From Euryarchaeota archaeon UBA552 (lineage in GTDB: Archaea; Thermoplasmatota; Poseidoniia; Poseidoniales; Thalassarchaeaceae): a stretch of 64,000 nt of DNA. The stretch is taken from positions 137,077 to 201,076 of the forward strand of contig DAMH01000027.1 in the NCBI GenBank assembly GCA_002499585.1, given 5' to 3'. How positions within the stretch are numbered: position 1 is the first letter of the stretch; every line of letters begins with the position of its first letter. Both the position numbers and the translations under genes were made by a program. Below, piece after piece: positions 54,052-63,543 of this stretch. The notes beneath the pieces are model-generated. The model worked only from the letters and a program-made list of their open reading frames with translations, searched no databases and had not been told where the DNA came from.

Positions 54052-54590
54052 TCCTCGATTAGATATTCCATCGCCTCGCTAGCAGACTGGAACCCCAGAC
54101 CGAGAAGTGAGAATTCAACTGCATCTCGGATGAATTGCCTCGCAATAGGGGCGCTTCTGTCGAAGTTTGTTTTTACATCTATGGATTCGATAAGCAACCT
54201 CGCAGCCTCGTAGAGATGAAATGAAATGTCAATTTCTTCGGATTTTGAACCTAAATCTACTAGTTTTCTGAGTTCCCTCACTGCCATTGGAATTCTATCA
54301 AATTCGATCAAGGCATTCGCGTAAGCAGCCCTGTAGTCGGCATTCTCTGGAGCGAGTGAGCAGGCCCGTCGCAGATAGGACTGGACCTGTCCTTCGTTTA
54401 TCCTGTCATTTCCTTTTTCATCCAGATTCCCATTTTCCTGGATTTCAAAGAGTGCAGCCTCAGCCCACCCATGATAGCCTGATGGATCATCTGGAGAATT
54501 TTTCACGTGTTCCTCGAAGATGGTCATTGCCCCCATGTAATCGCCCTGGGTTATTTGTTGAGCTGCTGAAGTGACTATGTCGTCTGTCAT
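54048..54590 (-). CDS. TPR-like helical protein
   Basis: This is a roughly 180-aa helical protein. Tandem helix pairs (GDYMGAMTIFEEHVKNSPDDPSGYHGWAEAALFEI and VQSYLRRACSLAPENADYRAAYANALIEFDRIPMAVREL) are typical TPR units. It likely mediates protein contacts. I start at the ATG at 54590. It is coupled to truA by ATGA. Confidence 0.78.
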   Translation of the reverse strand: MTDDIVTSAAQQITQGDYMGAMTIFEEHVKNSPDDPSGYHGWAEAALFEIQENGNLDEKGNDRINEGQVQSYLRRACSLAPENADYRAAYANALIEFDRIPMAVRELRKLVDLGSKSEEIDISFHLYEAARLLIESIDVKTNFDRSAPIARQFIRDAVEFSLLGLGFQSASEAMEYLIED

Positions 54591-54660
54591 GATGGTGTCC
54601 GCCTTGCACAAACCTAGGTGCTTTTGGTTATCAACGATATGTTTTGAGGCAGACTTATTT

Positions 54661-55596
54661 TTATTCGGATTGCATCTCTCTGAATTTATCGGAGGCATGA
54701 TTGATCAGGAGGTGAATCCTCTCCGGAGAGTGAATTCCATAAATGCAAGTTTCTGGGGTGTTGATTGCTTTAGGACGATTCCTCTTGAAGGAAATAAGGA
54801 GGCCTAGTTTAGAGGTTACACTTCCAATGCCGGACTTTGTTTCGCTTGGGATAGCGTCACCGGTTACTCCTGCGCTTATGCTCGTTGAGTCTGAACCGAT
54901 ATTCAATCCGGAAGCGGTCAAGATCTGGATTGAACCATATCTTAGGAGCCTACTCATGATAGTGGTATCAACTATCAGATTCTCTATCCGATCGTAGTTT
55001 ATACTTTGACTTGATGCATCCACATACAAGAATTGTTTGATAAGGTGTATTCGTTTGTCAGTAATAGCATACGTGAATGATCTCTGGTAGAATATGGAAA
55101 GGGCGAAGATCACCCCAGACATTATGAAGGCCAAGAGGAAATAATACCCTGGAGTGAATTCTGGGAGAGTGGTTTCTTCAGAATTGAATATCCCTGCAAC
55201 GTCCAAGCCAAATGTCAGGCCCGTCCAAATCATGGGTAAAGAGGCAGCTAACATTATCCAGAGTATTGTCCATTTACCGGAGGTCGGCCCATTGTGGAAG
55301 TGGATTGTTTTTGCGACTATTGTTAAAGATAGGAAAAGGCCGAAAACACCTGATAGGTCCGCGGCGAGATGTACTGATTTGAGTATAAATGCCAACTGCC
55401 CTTCTCCAGACGGTCGATCAATCACGTTCGCCCACCAGAATATCAGATAGACTCCCAATATGGACAGGGACAATATGTATCTCCCATACATACTTCTGGA
55501 CGTAGGGCTCCCTATCCAGAGGATTTCCTCCTCATCAGTCATGGTTGGAATTTTTTGCCTAATTGGCTTGATCGGGGTCAGTCCGCGTTCTGACAT
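54661..55596 (-). CDS. membrane protein with bacterial PH (bPH2/YdbT-like) domain
   Basis: This is a 311-aa protein with four helices (about 38-58, 72-90, 105-125 and 150-170), then a bPH2-type domain (about 170-235, SFTYAITDKRIHLIKQFLYVDASSQSINYDRIENLIV). Such domains are found in membrane-associated YdbT/YdbS proteins of unknown role. The C-terminal 60 residues are low complexity. It is in the same run as the exporter genes. Confidence 0.75.
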   Translation of the reverse strand: MSERGLTPIKPIRQKIPTMTDEEEILWIGSPTSRSMYGRYILSLSILGVYLIFWWANVIDRPSGEGQLAFILKSVHLAADLSGVFGLFLSLTIVAKTIHFHNGPTSGKWTILWIMLAASLPMIWTGLTFGLDVAGIFNSEETTLPEFTPGYYFLLAFIMSGVIFALSIFYQRSFTYAITDKRIHLIKQFLYVDASSQSINYDRIENLIVDTTIMSRLLRYGSIQILTASGLNIGSDSTSISAGVTGDAIPSETKSGIGSVTSKLGLLISFKRNRPKAINTPETCIYGIHSPERIHLLINHASDKFREMQSE

Positions 55597-55617
55597 GTTG
55601 TAACCTGGGCATTACCT

Positions 55618-56811
55618 TCAATTTAGGATTCCCCAAGCATGTTCCGCATTTCCCCTTATCCACTCATAATCTCTCAATCGTCTGATTTCTTGGCTGTCGA
55701 TGATTTCCAGCTCTTCTACTTCCAACGGATATTCATTGTAGGTAAGATGGCTGGTTAAGCCTCCACGTGTAGGTTGATCGAAGGACCAATGCGCTCTGGA
55801 TGTAGCCCTTACTTGCAAACTAACCCTCGTGTTATTATTCTTCAAATTGATGATGAACCTAGGAAGCTTATATCCATCTGAATCCCTTAATGCGTTATTT
55901 TCAGCAGGTTTGATCAATTTTATCGACCCAGTTTCCAACATTTCTGTGGTGTCTCTCCGGCGATCGTGCAACAGACCTCTTGCGTTGCTGGGCCATCTGA
56001 TAGTGTCCCTTTTCGACCACGGCCTTGAGTCCTTTTTTGTCATAGATCCAGATATGTGGGGTAAAAACCAATCAAGGTAGGTACCATCGTCAAAGTGAAG
56101 AAAGCCCCAAAACCAAGGCACGCTGGGCGCTTGGACGGTGACCTTCTGAAAGTAGGCGCTCCCTAGCACCTCATGGCCGTCGATATTTACTCTAGCCTTC
56201 ATGCTGTGAATCCTTAGAATATCATATCCCATGTTCAGAGCATATACATTATTTGCGTATGTTGCTGTACTTGGTCTATGCCACCATGGAGTCATTTCAG
56301 CATAGAACGAATTCGGCATTCTAGGATCAGATTTGCTGTCTTTGCTGAAAGATAGCCACATTTTGCTCATATCTGAGGACATGCCGAATGAGAGGTCACT
56401 TTCGAGTATCGGTACGACTGCTCCGCCCCCTGAACCCTTTCCTTCCCCCGGCCATAGAGGGTGTTTGTCATCCAACGCTGCGATCCTGCACTCAGTCATT
56501 CTAGCTGGTTCAAACATATCCTCGCCATCGTACCACCACGCACAGACCATTCCTGGCAGAACATGGCCACGATAATCATCGATTGACATTCTAGATCCAG
56601 GTAGCCACCAATGGTCATTTACCCTTACAGAGCGAGTCTCCTTTGTCGACCATAAAACCATCAGCTGACGGGACCTCTCTGGATGCACGGGATCTGGAAG
56701 GATGATGATAAACCACCACCACCACCACGATAGTCTCTTGATTGGTGGAAGAATATCAAACCTCCAGAGTGAGGAAAGATCCCCCTCAAATCTCCTCATG
56801 ACTCTAGTCAA
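55618..56811 (-). CDS. hypothetical protein, possibly CrtC/AttH-like
   Basis: This is a 397-aa protein, rich in Trp (about 20), with a row of five Trp near residue 30 (LSWWWWWFIIIL). The middle segment GSAYFQKVTVQAPSVPWFWGFLHFDDGTYLDWFLPHI resembles the CrtC/AttH (carotenoid 1,2-hydratase) lipocalin-like fold. If so, it may hydrate carotenoids, in keeping with the phytoene synthases at 36-39 kb. This is a weak assignment. It overlaps the permease gene by ATGA and is part of the exporter operon. Confidence 0.5.
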   Translation of the reverse strand: MTRVMRRFEGDLSSLWRFDILPPIKRLSWWWWWFIIILPDPVHPERSRQLMVLWSTKETRSVRVNDHWWLPGSRMSIDDYRGHVLPGMVCAWWYDGEDMFEPARMTECRIAALDDKHPLWPGEGKGSGGGAVVPILESDLSFGMSSDMSKMWLSFSKDSKSDPRMPNSFYAEMTPWWHRPSTATYANNVYALNMGYDILRIHSMKARVNIDGHEVLGSAYFQKVTVQAPSVPWFWGFLHFDDGTYLDWFLPHISGSMTKKDSRPWSKRDTIRWPSNARGLLHDRRRDTTEMLETGSIKLIKPAENNALRDSDGYKLPRFIINLKNNNTRVSLQVRATSRAHWSFDQPTRGGLTSHLTYNEYPLEVEELEIIDSQEIRRLRDYEWIRGNAEHAWGILN

Positions 56812-58439
56812 TCTATCTCCCTCCGTTTGAAGATTGACTGTCCAATCAATATCGGAAGCAGAATAAAGGAAATCAAAACCGCAAGGCTGAGGCCTATTGC
56901 TAATGCTGGTGATCCTGTTCCCAAGGTATGTTTTGGAGGGCTCCAGAAAAACGCTAAGCCTGTGTCCAAATTGAAAGCAGTCGCCATTTGTGAGAGCATG
57001 ATGGTATCAGACCATACTACCAAGACGATCGCATCTATCATCTGGAGAGCCCAGTGTGAAACTGAAAATATGGGGACAAGCTCCGCGCCGAACAGAGTCA
57101 TAACTGCCATAGCGAACTCATACACTCCAAAAATAAGCGCGAAATAAACCCCATATCTCGGCGAAATGAGGCCCATTGCGTTGAATATAGAACCATATGC
57201 AGCTAGGGATAAGACAGTTACAACACCTATGCCAAACCACATGTTCACATCACTGAAACGGTTACCATCAGGACCCAATGTTGAGGTGAGAACCGCCATC
57301 ATGAGGGACATTGCGAGAACGAACCCTCCGGCGAAAATCAAGTAACCTGCCAATCTGTAAACAATGAATTCTCCTCTGTGTATTGGTTTAGACAATAAGT
57401 AATGCAAAGTCCCGTTCTCACTCTCGTCCCGGATCAGCCCAAGGGCCAAGAACAGGGGAAGGAATATTCCTATGATCATGGAAAACGCGATTTTTCCGGT
57501 GATGATAATAAATGACCTATGGGAAGATTCGCCCATCAACTCAGAGTCGACAGGGTCTTCGTCCACCAAATAATCTGGGCGTATCTGTAACACTGACCCA
57601 TCTGCCCCTCTGACCCATTGAACATCACAGGGAATCCCATTTCTATTTGAGTCGTCATTCTCTCCGTACGAACTCTCATTATATTCACTCTGTGTACAGT
57701 CTCCATCGTCGTCAAAACCTTGACTGCTTGATGGGTTGTCGGGGTCCCAATCTATTCCGTCTTCATCGACATAATTTTGTGAGGGTTCGGGAGGAACATC
57801 AAATTTTTCAGTGGTGATTCCGTACGTCGCAAGCCACCCATCTGCGACCGATAGGGTTCCCTCGCCCTCAAATCTGAGAAATTGAACATATTTTAGGCCG
57901 TCCTCTATAGTGCATGAAAATGGACCCCAACCATAAGGGGTGTTGATCATTTCATCGTCAATTTGGTCTGGACATTGCTGACCTGAATCAGGGAAAGAAG
58001 AATCAATATTGTCCCAATTAAGAGTGAAAATCGAGGGGCCCTCGACGTCCCATGTATGATTCCCGGTGTGGGTTCTGGGCCCTGAATAGTATATTTCTCC
58101 TGATGGGATGAACAATCCTGATCCAGGATACTCTTCTCTATCAAAATCACTTGAGCCATACTTTTTCTCTTGCCCCAGTGGATAGCCATCGCCGTCGTTG
58201 TCAACAGAGTCGCCGTCGTTGTCTATCGACTCAAAACCCTGTCGAACAGAGTCTATGTAAAATGCAGACAATAGCGTCAGTAACAAAAATGAGATTCCAA
58301 ATACCGTCCATGTAGACGTTTTATTTCTGAGTTGCTTGATTGTTAACTCAATGACAGCTCCGGCCTTCCTGTCTATGGCTGTCCACACAGTCGTTGATAA
58401 TCGCCTTCCCTCAGAGTCCTCGGGATCGCCGAAGGTCAT
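56808..58439 (-). CDS. ABC-2 type permease with large extracellular acidic domain
   Basis: This is a 543-aa permease. A first helix (about 48-66) is followed by an exported region of about 240 residues (about 66-305), then five or six helices (about 315-535) of the ABC-2 type (RDESENGTLHYLLSKPIHRGEFIVYRLAGYLIF). The exported region begins with a DNDGD-type repeat (IDNDGDSVDNDGDGYPLG), like thrombospondin type 3 calcium repeats, with a second acidic part (GFDDDGDCTQSEYN) and Cys pairs. It is coupled to the ATPase upstream by ATGA. The substrate is unknown. Confidence 0.85.
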   Translation of the reverse strand: MTFGDPEDSEGRRLSTTVWTAIDRKAGAVIELTIKQLRNKTSTWTVFGISFLLLTLLSAFYIDSVRQGFESIDNDGDSVDNDGDGYPLGQEKKYGSSDFDREEYPGSGLFIPSGEIYYSGPRTHTGNHTWDVEGPSIFTLNWDNIDSSFPDSGQQCPDQIDDEMINTPYGWGPFSCTIEDGLKYVQFLRFEGEGTLSVADGWLATYGITTEKFDVPPEPSQNYVDEDGIDWDPDNPSSSQGFDDDGDCTQSEYNESSYGENDDSNRNGIPCDVQWVRGADGSVLQIRPDYLVDEDPVDSELMGESSHRSFIIITGKIAFSMIIGIFLPLFLALGLIRDESENGTLHYLLSKPIHRGEFIVYRLAGYLIFAGGFVLAMSLMMAVLTSTLGPDGNRFSDVNMWFGIGVVTVLSLAAYGSIFNAMGLISPRYGVYFALIFGVYEFAMAVMTLFGAELVPIFSVSHWALQMIDAIVLVVWSDTIMLSQMATAFNLDTGLAFFWSPPKHTLGTGSPALAIGLSLAVLISFILLPILIGQSIFKRREID

Positions 58440-59371
58440 TTAGAGTCACCAACCAGATAACCTAGTAGAGATTCGAGATTGTCATCAGGATTCTCAATCG
58501 AATGAATTGGAATTCCAGATTTGATTATCAAAGAGGGCAAAATCTCATGGGCTTGAGAGAGGTCTTTTGTCATTATTTCTAGGCTCTCTGTATCGATGAA
58601 CCTAACCCCGTAGACAGGTTCTTTGTCGATGAAACTTGCTGCCAATGCTCTCGAGTTCTCACACCTTATCAGGATCCGGTGAGGATGCTTATCCAGCATT
58701 GCTCTGATGGCGTGTAGGTTTCCGAGAGCGACCAGTCTGCCTGAATGCAGAATCACTATCTGTTCGGTAATTCTCTCTATCTCCTCCAAGATATGACTTG
58801 AGACAAGAACCGTTTTTCCCATTGAGCCCATTTCTCGGATTACGTTCATTATGCTCGTGCGGGCCAGCGGATCGCAACCATGTAGTGGCTCATCCAGAAC
58901 AAGCAGGTCCGGATTATGGACAAGAGCAGCTGCTATCTTCACACGTTGCCTCATTCCTTTGCTATATTTGCCGATTTCTTTGTTGGCTACATTGTCCAAA
59001 TCAACGAAACTTAATGCCCTTTCAGCCTTTTTCTCTGCTTCATAACGCGTCATGCCATGTAACCTAGCCAGCGTTGAAACAAAATCCATCGAGGTCATCC
59101 AATCATACATTTTTTCTGATTCGCTGACATATCCTACCCTGCGATAGGGGGATGTTGAATCCCATGGATTTGTTCCGAACAACCTGACTGCACCCCTATT
59201 TGGCCTCAACCTACCCATCAGGAGTTTGAAAAGTGTTGATTTTCCTGCGCCATTCATTCCAAGGATTCCAGTAACGCCTCCGTCTATTGCCAATGATACA
59301 TCGTTAATTCCTATTACTTGTCCATACCATTTGGATACATGGTCCAAGGTTACTGCTGGAGGAGCGCTCAC
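58436..59371 (-). CDS. ABC-2 exporter ATPase
   Basis: This is a 311-aa ATPase: Walker A GMNGAGKST (about 38), signature YSKGMRQR, Walker B LLVLDEPLHGCDP, H-loop SSHIL. It pairs with the permease whose gene overlaps it. The permease upstream at 59368 overlaps too, so all four genes are co-translated. Confidence 0.92.
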   Translation of the reverse strand: MSAPPAVTLDHVSKWYGQVIGINDVSLAIDGGVTGILGMNGAGKSTLFKLLMGRLRPNRGAVRLFGTNPWDSTSPYRRVGYVSESEKMYDWMTSMDFVSTLARLHGMTRYEAEKKAERALSFVDLDNVANKEIGKYSKGMRQRVKIAAALVHNPDLLVLDEPLHGCDPLARTSIMNVIREMGSMGKTVLVSSHILEEIERITEQIVILHSGRLVALGNLHAIRAMLDKHPHRILIRCENSRALAASFIDKEPVYGVRFIDTESLEIMTKDLSQAHEILPSLIIKSGIPIHSIENPDDNLESLLGYLVGDSK

Positions 59372-60375
59372 TCTCTAGTCACCTCCAAGGATGCTACTCT
59401 GCTGGCGAATACAGCTAGAGATGCCAAATTCATCAGAATCAATGATACAGCTGAAACGGCCAAGGGGTGATTATAGTTGGGGGGCAGGCCCACAAGCCAT
59501 TGACCCACGTGTGCAAGGCAGTCGTAGGGGCTCAAGAGGTAAATGTAGGTTGTCTCAAACTGGATCTCGATCAGCCATGCGACGATTTTCGATCCTAGCA
59601 CGAGGCCTAGAAAGGAGACTGATGCGGTGAACCTGCTAGTGCTTATGCTTGAAAGTGCGATTCCAATAGAAGTGTAGGTGAAAACTAGGAGTATCCCTGC
59701 AGTCAAACCCCCCATAAAGATGGGGATTGTGTCAGCTATATACGACCATCCTTCTCCCTTGAATACGACAGCAGCCGAGTAGTACATTATGTAGGTCAAC
59801 AGGATTACCGCCCCCAAGACTGAAGCAGCACTGAGCCATTTCATGGAGGCGTAGTCCAACCTCGAAATAGGTCTGGAGAAGTATATCGCACTCGTACCAT
59901 TCTTTCTGTCGTCGGAAACGAGTCCGCCCACAACGAGTGCTGTTAGTAGCGGCCACATGCAAAGATTTCGTGGAAAGTAACCGAGGATGTTGCCCCACAG
60001 ATTGTATCTGTTGACACCCCACATCCTGTTCAAGAATCCGCTTGCGTCCCCGCTGAACATAGAAGAAAGCAGTAACATTAGAATCGGTGTCATTGAACCA
60101 AGTATTACCACAAGTAATGTCAACCTGACAAACGGATGATATCGTCTGTGGCCCGATCCAGTGACTATTCCGTAGACGTGATGTCGGTATATGGCGTAGT
60201 TCCGCACCCATCTCGGACCAAGGGTTCCATTCCATGGACGGTAAATTTGTTCGAATATCTGGCCTTTTGGGGCTGAAGCTACTGTGGCAGTAGAGGTATT
60301 GTCCCCGTCACCTGATCCGTATGCTGCTTCGATCCTCGTCTCTCCGAGGGGCATATCGCCATCGACTTCAGTCAT
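59368..60375 (-). CDS. ABC-2 type permease
   Basis: This is a 335-aa permease with about six helices and the ABC-2 hallmark SDDRKNGTSAIYFSRPISRLDYASMKWLSAASVL. The N terminus is long and cytosolic, with RWVRNYAIYRHHVYGIV. It lies between two ATPases and overlaps one by ATGA, with a 3-nt gap from the other. It works with either ATPase. Confidence 0.88.
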   Translation of the reverse strand: MTEVDGDMPLGETRIEAAYGSGDGDNTSTATVASAPKGQIFEQIYRPWNGTLGPRWVRNYAIYRHHVYGIVTGSGHRRYHPFVRLTLLVVILGSMTPILMLLLSSMFSGDASGFLNRMWGVNRYNLWGNILGYFPRNLCMWPLLTALVVGGLVSDDRKNGTSAIYFSRPISRLDYASMKWLSAASVLGAVILLTYIMYYSAAVVFKGEGWSYIADTIPIFMGGLTAGILLVFTYTSIGIALSSISTSRFTASVSFLGLVLGSKIVAWLIEIQFETTYIYLLSPYDCLAHVGQWLVGLPPNYNHPLAVSAVSLILMNLASLAVFASRVASLEVTRE

Positions 60376-60378
60376 CAG

Positions 60379-61323
60379 TCAGACTCCCTCCAGATCAGAA
60401 GAGGCCTTTGCACTTTGACCCAATCGTTGCATTATCAACAGGAATATATCCTCAAGATCAGGCTCGTATTCCTTCAGCACTCGGACTTGAGCCCCTGTTG
60501 ATGACGCCCCCTGTAGAATTGCGTGGATTGTCTCATCGCCCTTGTGCTCTACCCTCATGATTCTCCCCATCCTCCGAACCCTGTGTCCGTTCATCAGAAG
60601 CCATTCCTCCAGTTTTGTTGCTCCGCCCCAAACAGATATCTCGATTTCTCTGGTGATTTGGTTTGCTAATTCCTCTATCCTCCCCTGAATGACCACCTTC
60701 CCTTCAGAGAGCATGACCACATTTTCGCAGACCCCCTGTATGTCTTCCATTACATGACTGGTCATGATAACGGTCCCACCTCCTTCGGAGATGGTCCTCT
60801 TCAGCGTATCCAACATGAACTGTCTCGCTGATGCGTCCAGACCATTAGTTGGTTCGTCGCAGAAGAGTATTTCTGGATCGTGAACAATGGAGCAGGCCAA
60901 TTTTGTCGCCTGCCTCATTCCTGTTGAGAACGTCTCTATTTTCCGATATCTTTGGTCTTCCAATCCGACATACTGCAGGACCTCATGTGACCTTTGCGTC
61001 GCATGATCGGGGCGCATTCCAAGCAATTCGCCAGCATACCTAACCTGATCGACCGCTGTCAGGCCGGGATCGAGACAGTCGTATTCAGCCATATAGCCTA
61101 TTTTTGAACGGATTTCAGGACCCATTGTCACAATATTCCTTCCCAGAACACTCCCTCCGCCTTCAGTGATTCTGATCAGCCCGAGTATACACTTGAATAA
61201 CGTCGATTTACCTGATCCATTTGGGCCAAGGATTCCTACACCCCCGGTTCCCAGCTTGAGGTTGATTCCATCTAGAGCGACATGTGGCCCGTACATCTTG
61301 CGAAGATTATGGATCTCTATCAC
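60379..61323 (-). CDS. ABC-2 exporter ATPase, first in operon
   Basis: This is a 314-aa ATPase: Walker A GPNGSGKST (about 38), signature FSTGMRQAT (a variant of LSGGQ), Walker B ILFCDEPTNGLDA, H-loop TSHVM. The C-terminal 90 residues are a regulatory tail typical of NatA/DrrA-type ATPases. It begins the run of exporter genes. With the neighbouring permease it forms the first exporter. Confidence 0.92.
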   Translation of the reverse strand: MIEIHNLRKMYGPHVALDGINLKLGTGGVGILGPNGSGKSTLFKCILGLIRITEGGGSVLGRNIVTMGPEIRSKIGYMAEYDCLDPGLTAVDQVRYAGELLGMRPDHATQRSHEVLQYVGLEDQRYRKIETFSTGMRQATKLACSIVHDPEILFCDEPTNGLDASARQFMLDTLKRTISEGGGTVIMTSHVMEDIQGVCENVVMLSEGKVVIQGRIEELANQITREIEISVWGGATKLEEWLLMNGHRVRRMGRIMRVEHKGDETIHAILQGASSTGAQVRVLKEYEPDLEDIFLLIMQRLGQSAKASSDLEGV

Positions 61324-61400
61324 TGGTTTGGTTATGGCATCACCTCTTTGATTTCTAGCCTATTCGTCGTTAGATCTATCAATCAATCCCCCATATGTAG

Positions 61401-63533
61401 CTACTTTTTTTCAAGAATTCCTTCCCTTATTCTCACAGCAACACCTTTTTTCAAAACTGCCATCTCTTCCGATGTTGAATTTGATGTGCCATGTGCAACA
61501 AAGTTACCCTCTAGGTCCATTACGATACACGGCTGCCCGACTGTCAGCCAACTGTCAGCATGTTCAATAAAACCGTGCATGACGTTCCTTCCAGCACCCA
61601 CGAAGGGCACAGCATCAGAGTGGAGGGTGACGCTCGGCACCCCCGGATGGTCAGTATTATTGCGTTGAGACTGGCTTTTCTTTGATTTTCCAACATGCTT
61701 TGATCTAAGTGAATGGAGTGCTTTGGCGCCCTCCAACGCAAGAGATATACCTCCGTCATTTAGCCTGGGAGAAAAAAGATGTTTGCCGTCCTTAAACACA
61801 TTCACAGGCCTACCAGTGTTTGAGTGCCTTGTGTCGGTCCCTTCTGTCAACACACAACCATCTAGTGGATTAACCCCACAGAGTATTGAAAGCTTGTCCA
61901 CCAATGAACAGCGCTCTATCCATGACCTGATTCTTTGATTTTTTTCGTAGTCAGTGTTGGATGGCCCATAATAACTGACATTTATGCCTTGAAGGCCTAT
62001 TTTCTTCAAACTTCGAAGTATGGTTTTTTCCTCGGATTTCATGAATTCGATATCTTCACCGCCCTCGACCCTGCACCAGGGAGAGAGGTCCTCAAGTGAA
62101 TAAGGAAGTAGACCCATAGGGGTATCAACAAAAATAATTGTCCTTGGTTCAAGACTCAGAATATTCTGTACAACTTGGCCGTGTGAGATCCTCCAGGGAG
62201 GGTTGCCACCTTGGAGAATGGCAATTTCTTTGGGAGGGCCCGAAGAACCATCGGACCAAGATCCTGGCATCCTCCATCTTTGTTCCATCAACAAGCGCGC
62301 ATGCCGTATGTGGGGCCTGTTGTATATATCAGAACTGAATGGTTCCGAGGATGGCCTTACGGGGTTAGTTGCCATGACAATGGTATTTATTCTTGAAGAA
62401 ATTGGGCTGCTGTCTTCTAGTTTCATCGATTCCGATACCTTCTCAAATGCAGCTCTGAGGTAAGGGGATGAATGACTCCTCCTTTCAGCGAGGACCCATA
62501 TTGATCCATTCCTCACTGCTTCTCTGCATCTGGCTAGCTCTCTCTGAGTAACCTCGAGGTTATGTTTTGCCAACAAGGCTGTCCTATCAGATTTTTCCAT
62601 TTCCCTAACATCGTTGGGTGTGAGGTTTGAGATCTGTCGGGAATGCGTCGGCCACTCAACGAGTGTATCGATCCTGTGAGTCCCCTCTTCTGAAAGAATC
62701 CGCCCGTCTTTGGCAAACAGTGCATATGCGGCAGAGTCGAACAAGTCCGCGCCGAGTGCTATGCACATTGGGAACAACATGGGATGGCCGCATCCAAAAA
62801 TGTGCATGGGACGGCTTGATGGCAGTTCTGATGATGAGGCGAGTATAATTGTAAATAGATCGGAGTACCTCTGGGATTCCATCAGAGGGACTATTCCGCC
62901 AATTGGATGCACAGAGAATCCCCTCCCCAAGTGTGTCGTGTTAGACATCATGTTAGCAGACTGTGCTCTGAGGTCTTCGTGTAAGCCACCTTGGATGGGC
63001 CCGTTCAGAAGTATTTCTCCCCCTGCCTCTCTGAGAGAGTCTTCTGCCCGGTCCGCTGTCAGTTGAACTGCGGACGATATTTCTTCTCTTGACATATCTG
63101 GCCTGCCAAAGACATCGAGCATGGTACCAATGTCCACACCGATCTCTCGTTGGAATCTCACGATTTCATCGACCTTTACCTCAACATCTCCGTACACATA
63201 GGACTGGAATGTCCCTGAGTCAGTCATTATGACCCCTGGAAAATCAAGGAGGCTATGGACGCCTTCTTCCATCGCTCTTTTTCTTAGGTCGTCGTGTTTC
63301 CATATGACATACGAATTAGTTATGAGGGCCTGATAACCGAAATCCTCCAACATACGCCTTGGTTTCACAGTCAGAATGTTCGGATTTACGACGGGGAGTA
63401 GCGTCGGAGTCCTCAATATTCCATGTTTAGTGTGAAGTTTTCCGAGCCTTGCACAACCATCTCTATGAGTCATCTCAAATTTGCCGAAATCTTGGGGGCG
63501 GCAGGGTGTTAAATCTGATGTATCCATTTTCAC
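61401..63533 (-). CDS. tgtA: archaeosine tRNA-guanine transglycosylase, lacking zinc cysteines
   Basis: This is a 710-aa ArcTGT. The catalytic domain (1-360) has MTDSGTFQSYVYGDVEV (first Asp, about 102) and FGCGHPMLFPMCIALGADLFDSAAYALFAKDGR (nucleophile Asp about 265). The usual CxCxxC zinc cluster, followed by TPEELREM in the family, here reads EWPTHSRQISNLTPNDVREM with no Cys. The later His in LAKHNLEVT is kept. A DUF5591-like domain (about 430-540) and C-terminal PUA domain (about 632-705) follow. It exchanges guanine-15 for preQ0 in tRNA. It starts 10 nt after the AcnX gene. Confidence 0.92.
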   Translation of the reverse strand: MKMDTSDLTPCRPQDFGKFEMTHRDGCARLGKLHTKHGILRTPTLLPVVNPNILTVKPRRMLEDFGYQALITNSYVIWKHDDLRKRAMEEGVHSLLDFPGVIMTDSGTFQSYVYGDVEVKVDEIVRFQREIGVDIGTMLDVFGRPDMSREEISSAVQLTADRAEDSLREAGGEILLNGPIQGGLHEDLRAQSANMMSNTTHLGRGFSVHPIGGIVPLMESQRYSDLFTIILASSSELPSSRPMHIFGCGHPMLFPMCIALGADLFDSAAYALFAKDGRILSEEGTHRIDTLVEWPTHSRQISNLTPNDVREMEKSDRTALLAKHNLEVTQRELARCREAVRNGSIWVLAERRSHSSPYLRAAFEKVSESMKLEDSSPISSRINTIVMATNPVRPSSEPFSSDIYNRPHIRHARLLMEQRWRMPGSWSDGSSGPPKEIAILQGGNPPWRISHGQVVQNILSLEPRTIIFVDTPMGLLPYSLEDLSPWCRVEGGEDIEFMKSEEKTILRSLKKIGLQGINVSYYGPSNTDYEKNQRIRSWIERCSLVDKLSILCGVNPLDGCVLTEGTDTRHSNTGRPVNVFKDGKHLFSPRLNDGGISLALEGAKALHSLRSKHVGKSKKSQSQRNNTDHPGVPSVTLHSDAVPFVGAGRNVMHGFIEHADSWLTVGQPCIVMDLEGNFVAHGTSNSTSEEMAVLKKGVAVRIREGILEKK

Positions 63534-63543
63534 ACCGGCCTTG

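Noticed and set aside
59732..60235. 167-aa minus-strand frame inside the permease
   Set aside because: Out of frame with a clear ABC-2 permease on the same strand.
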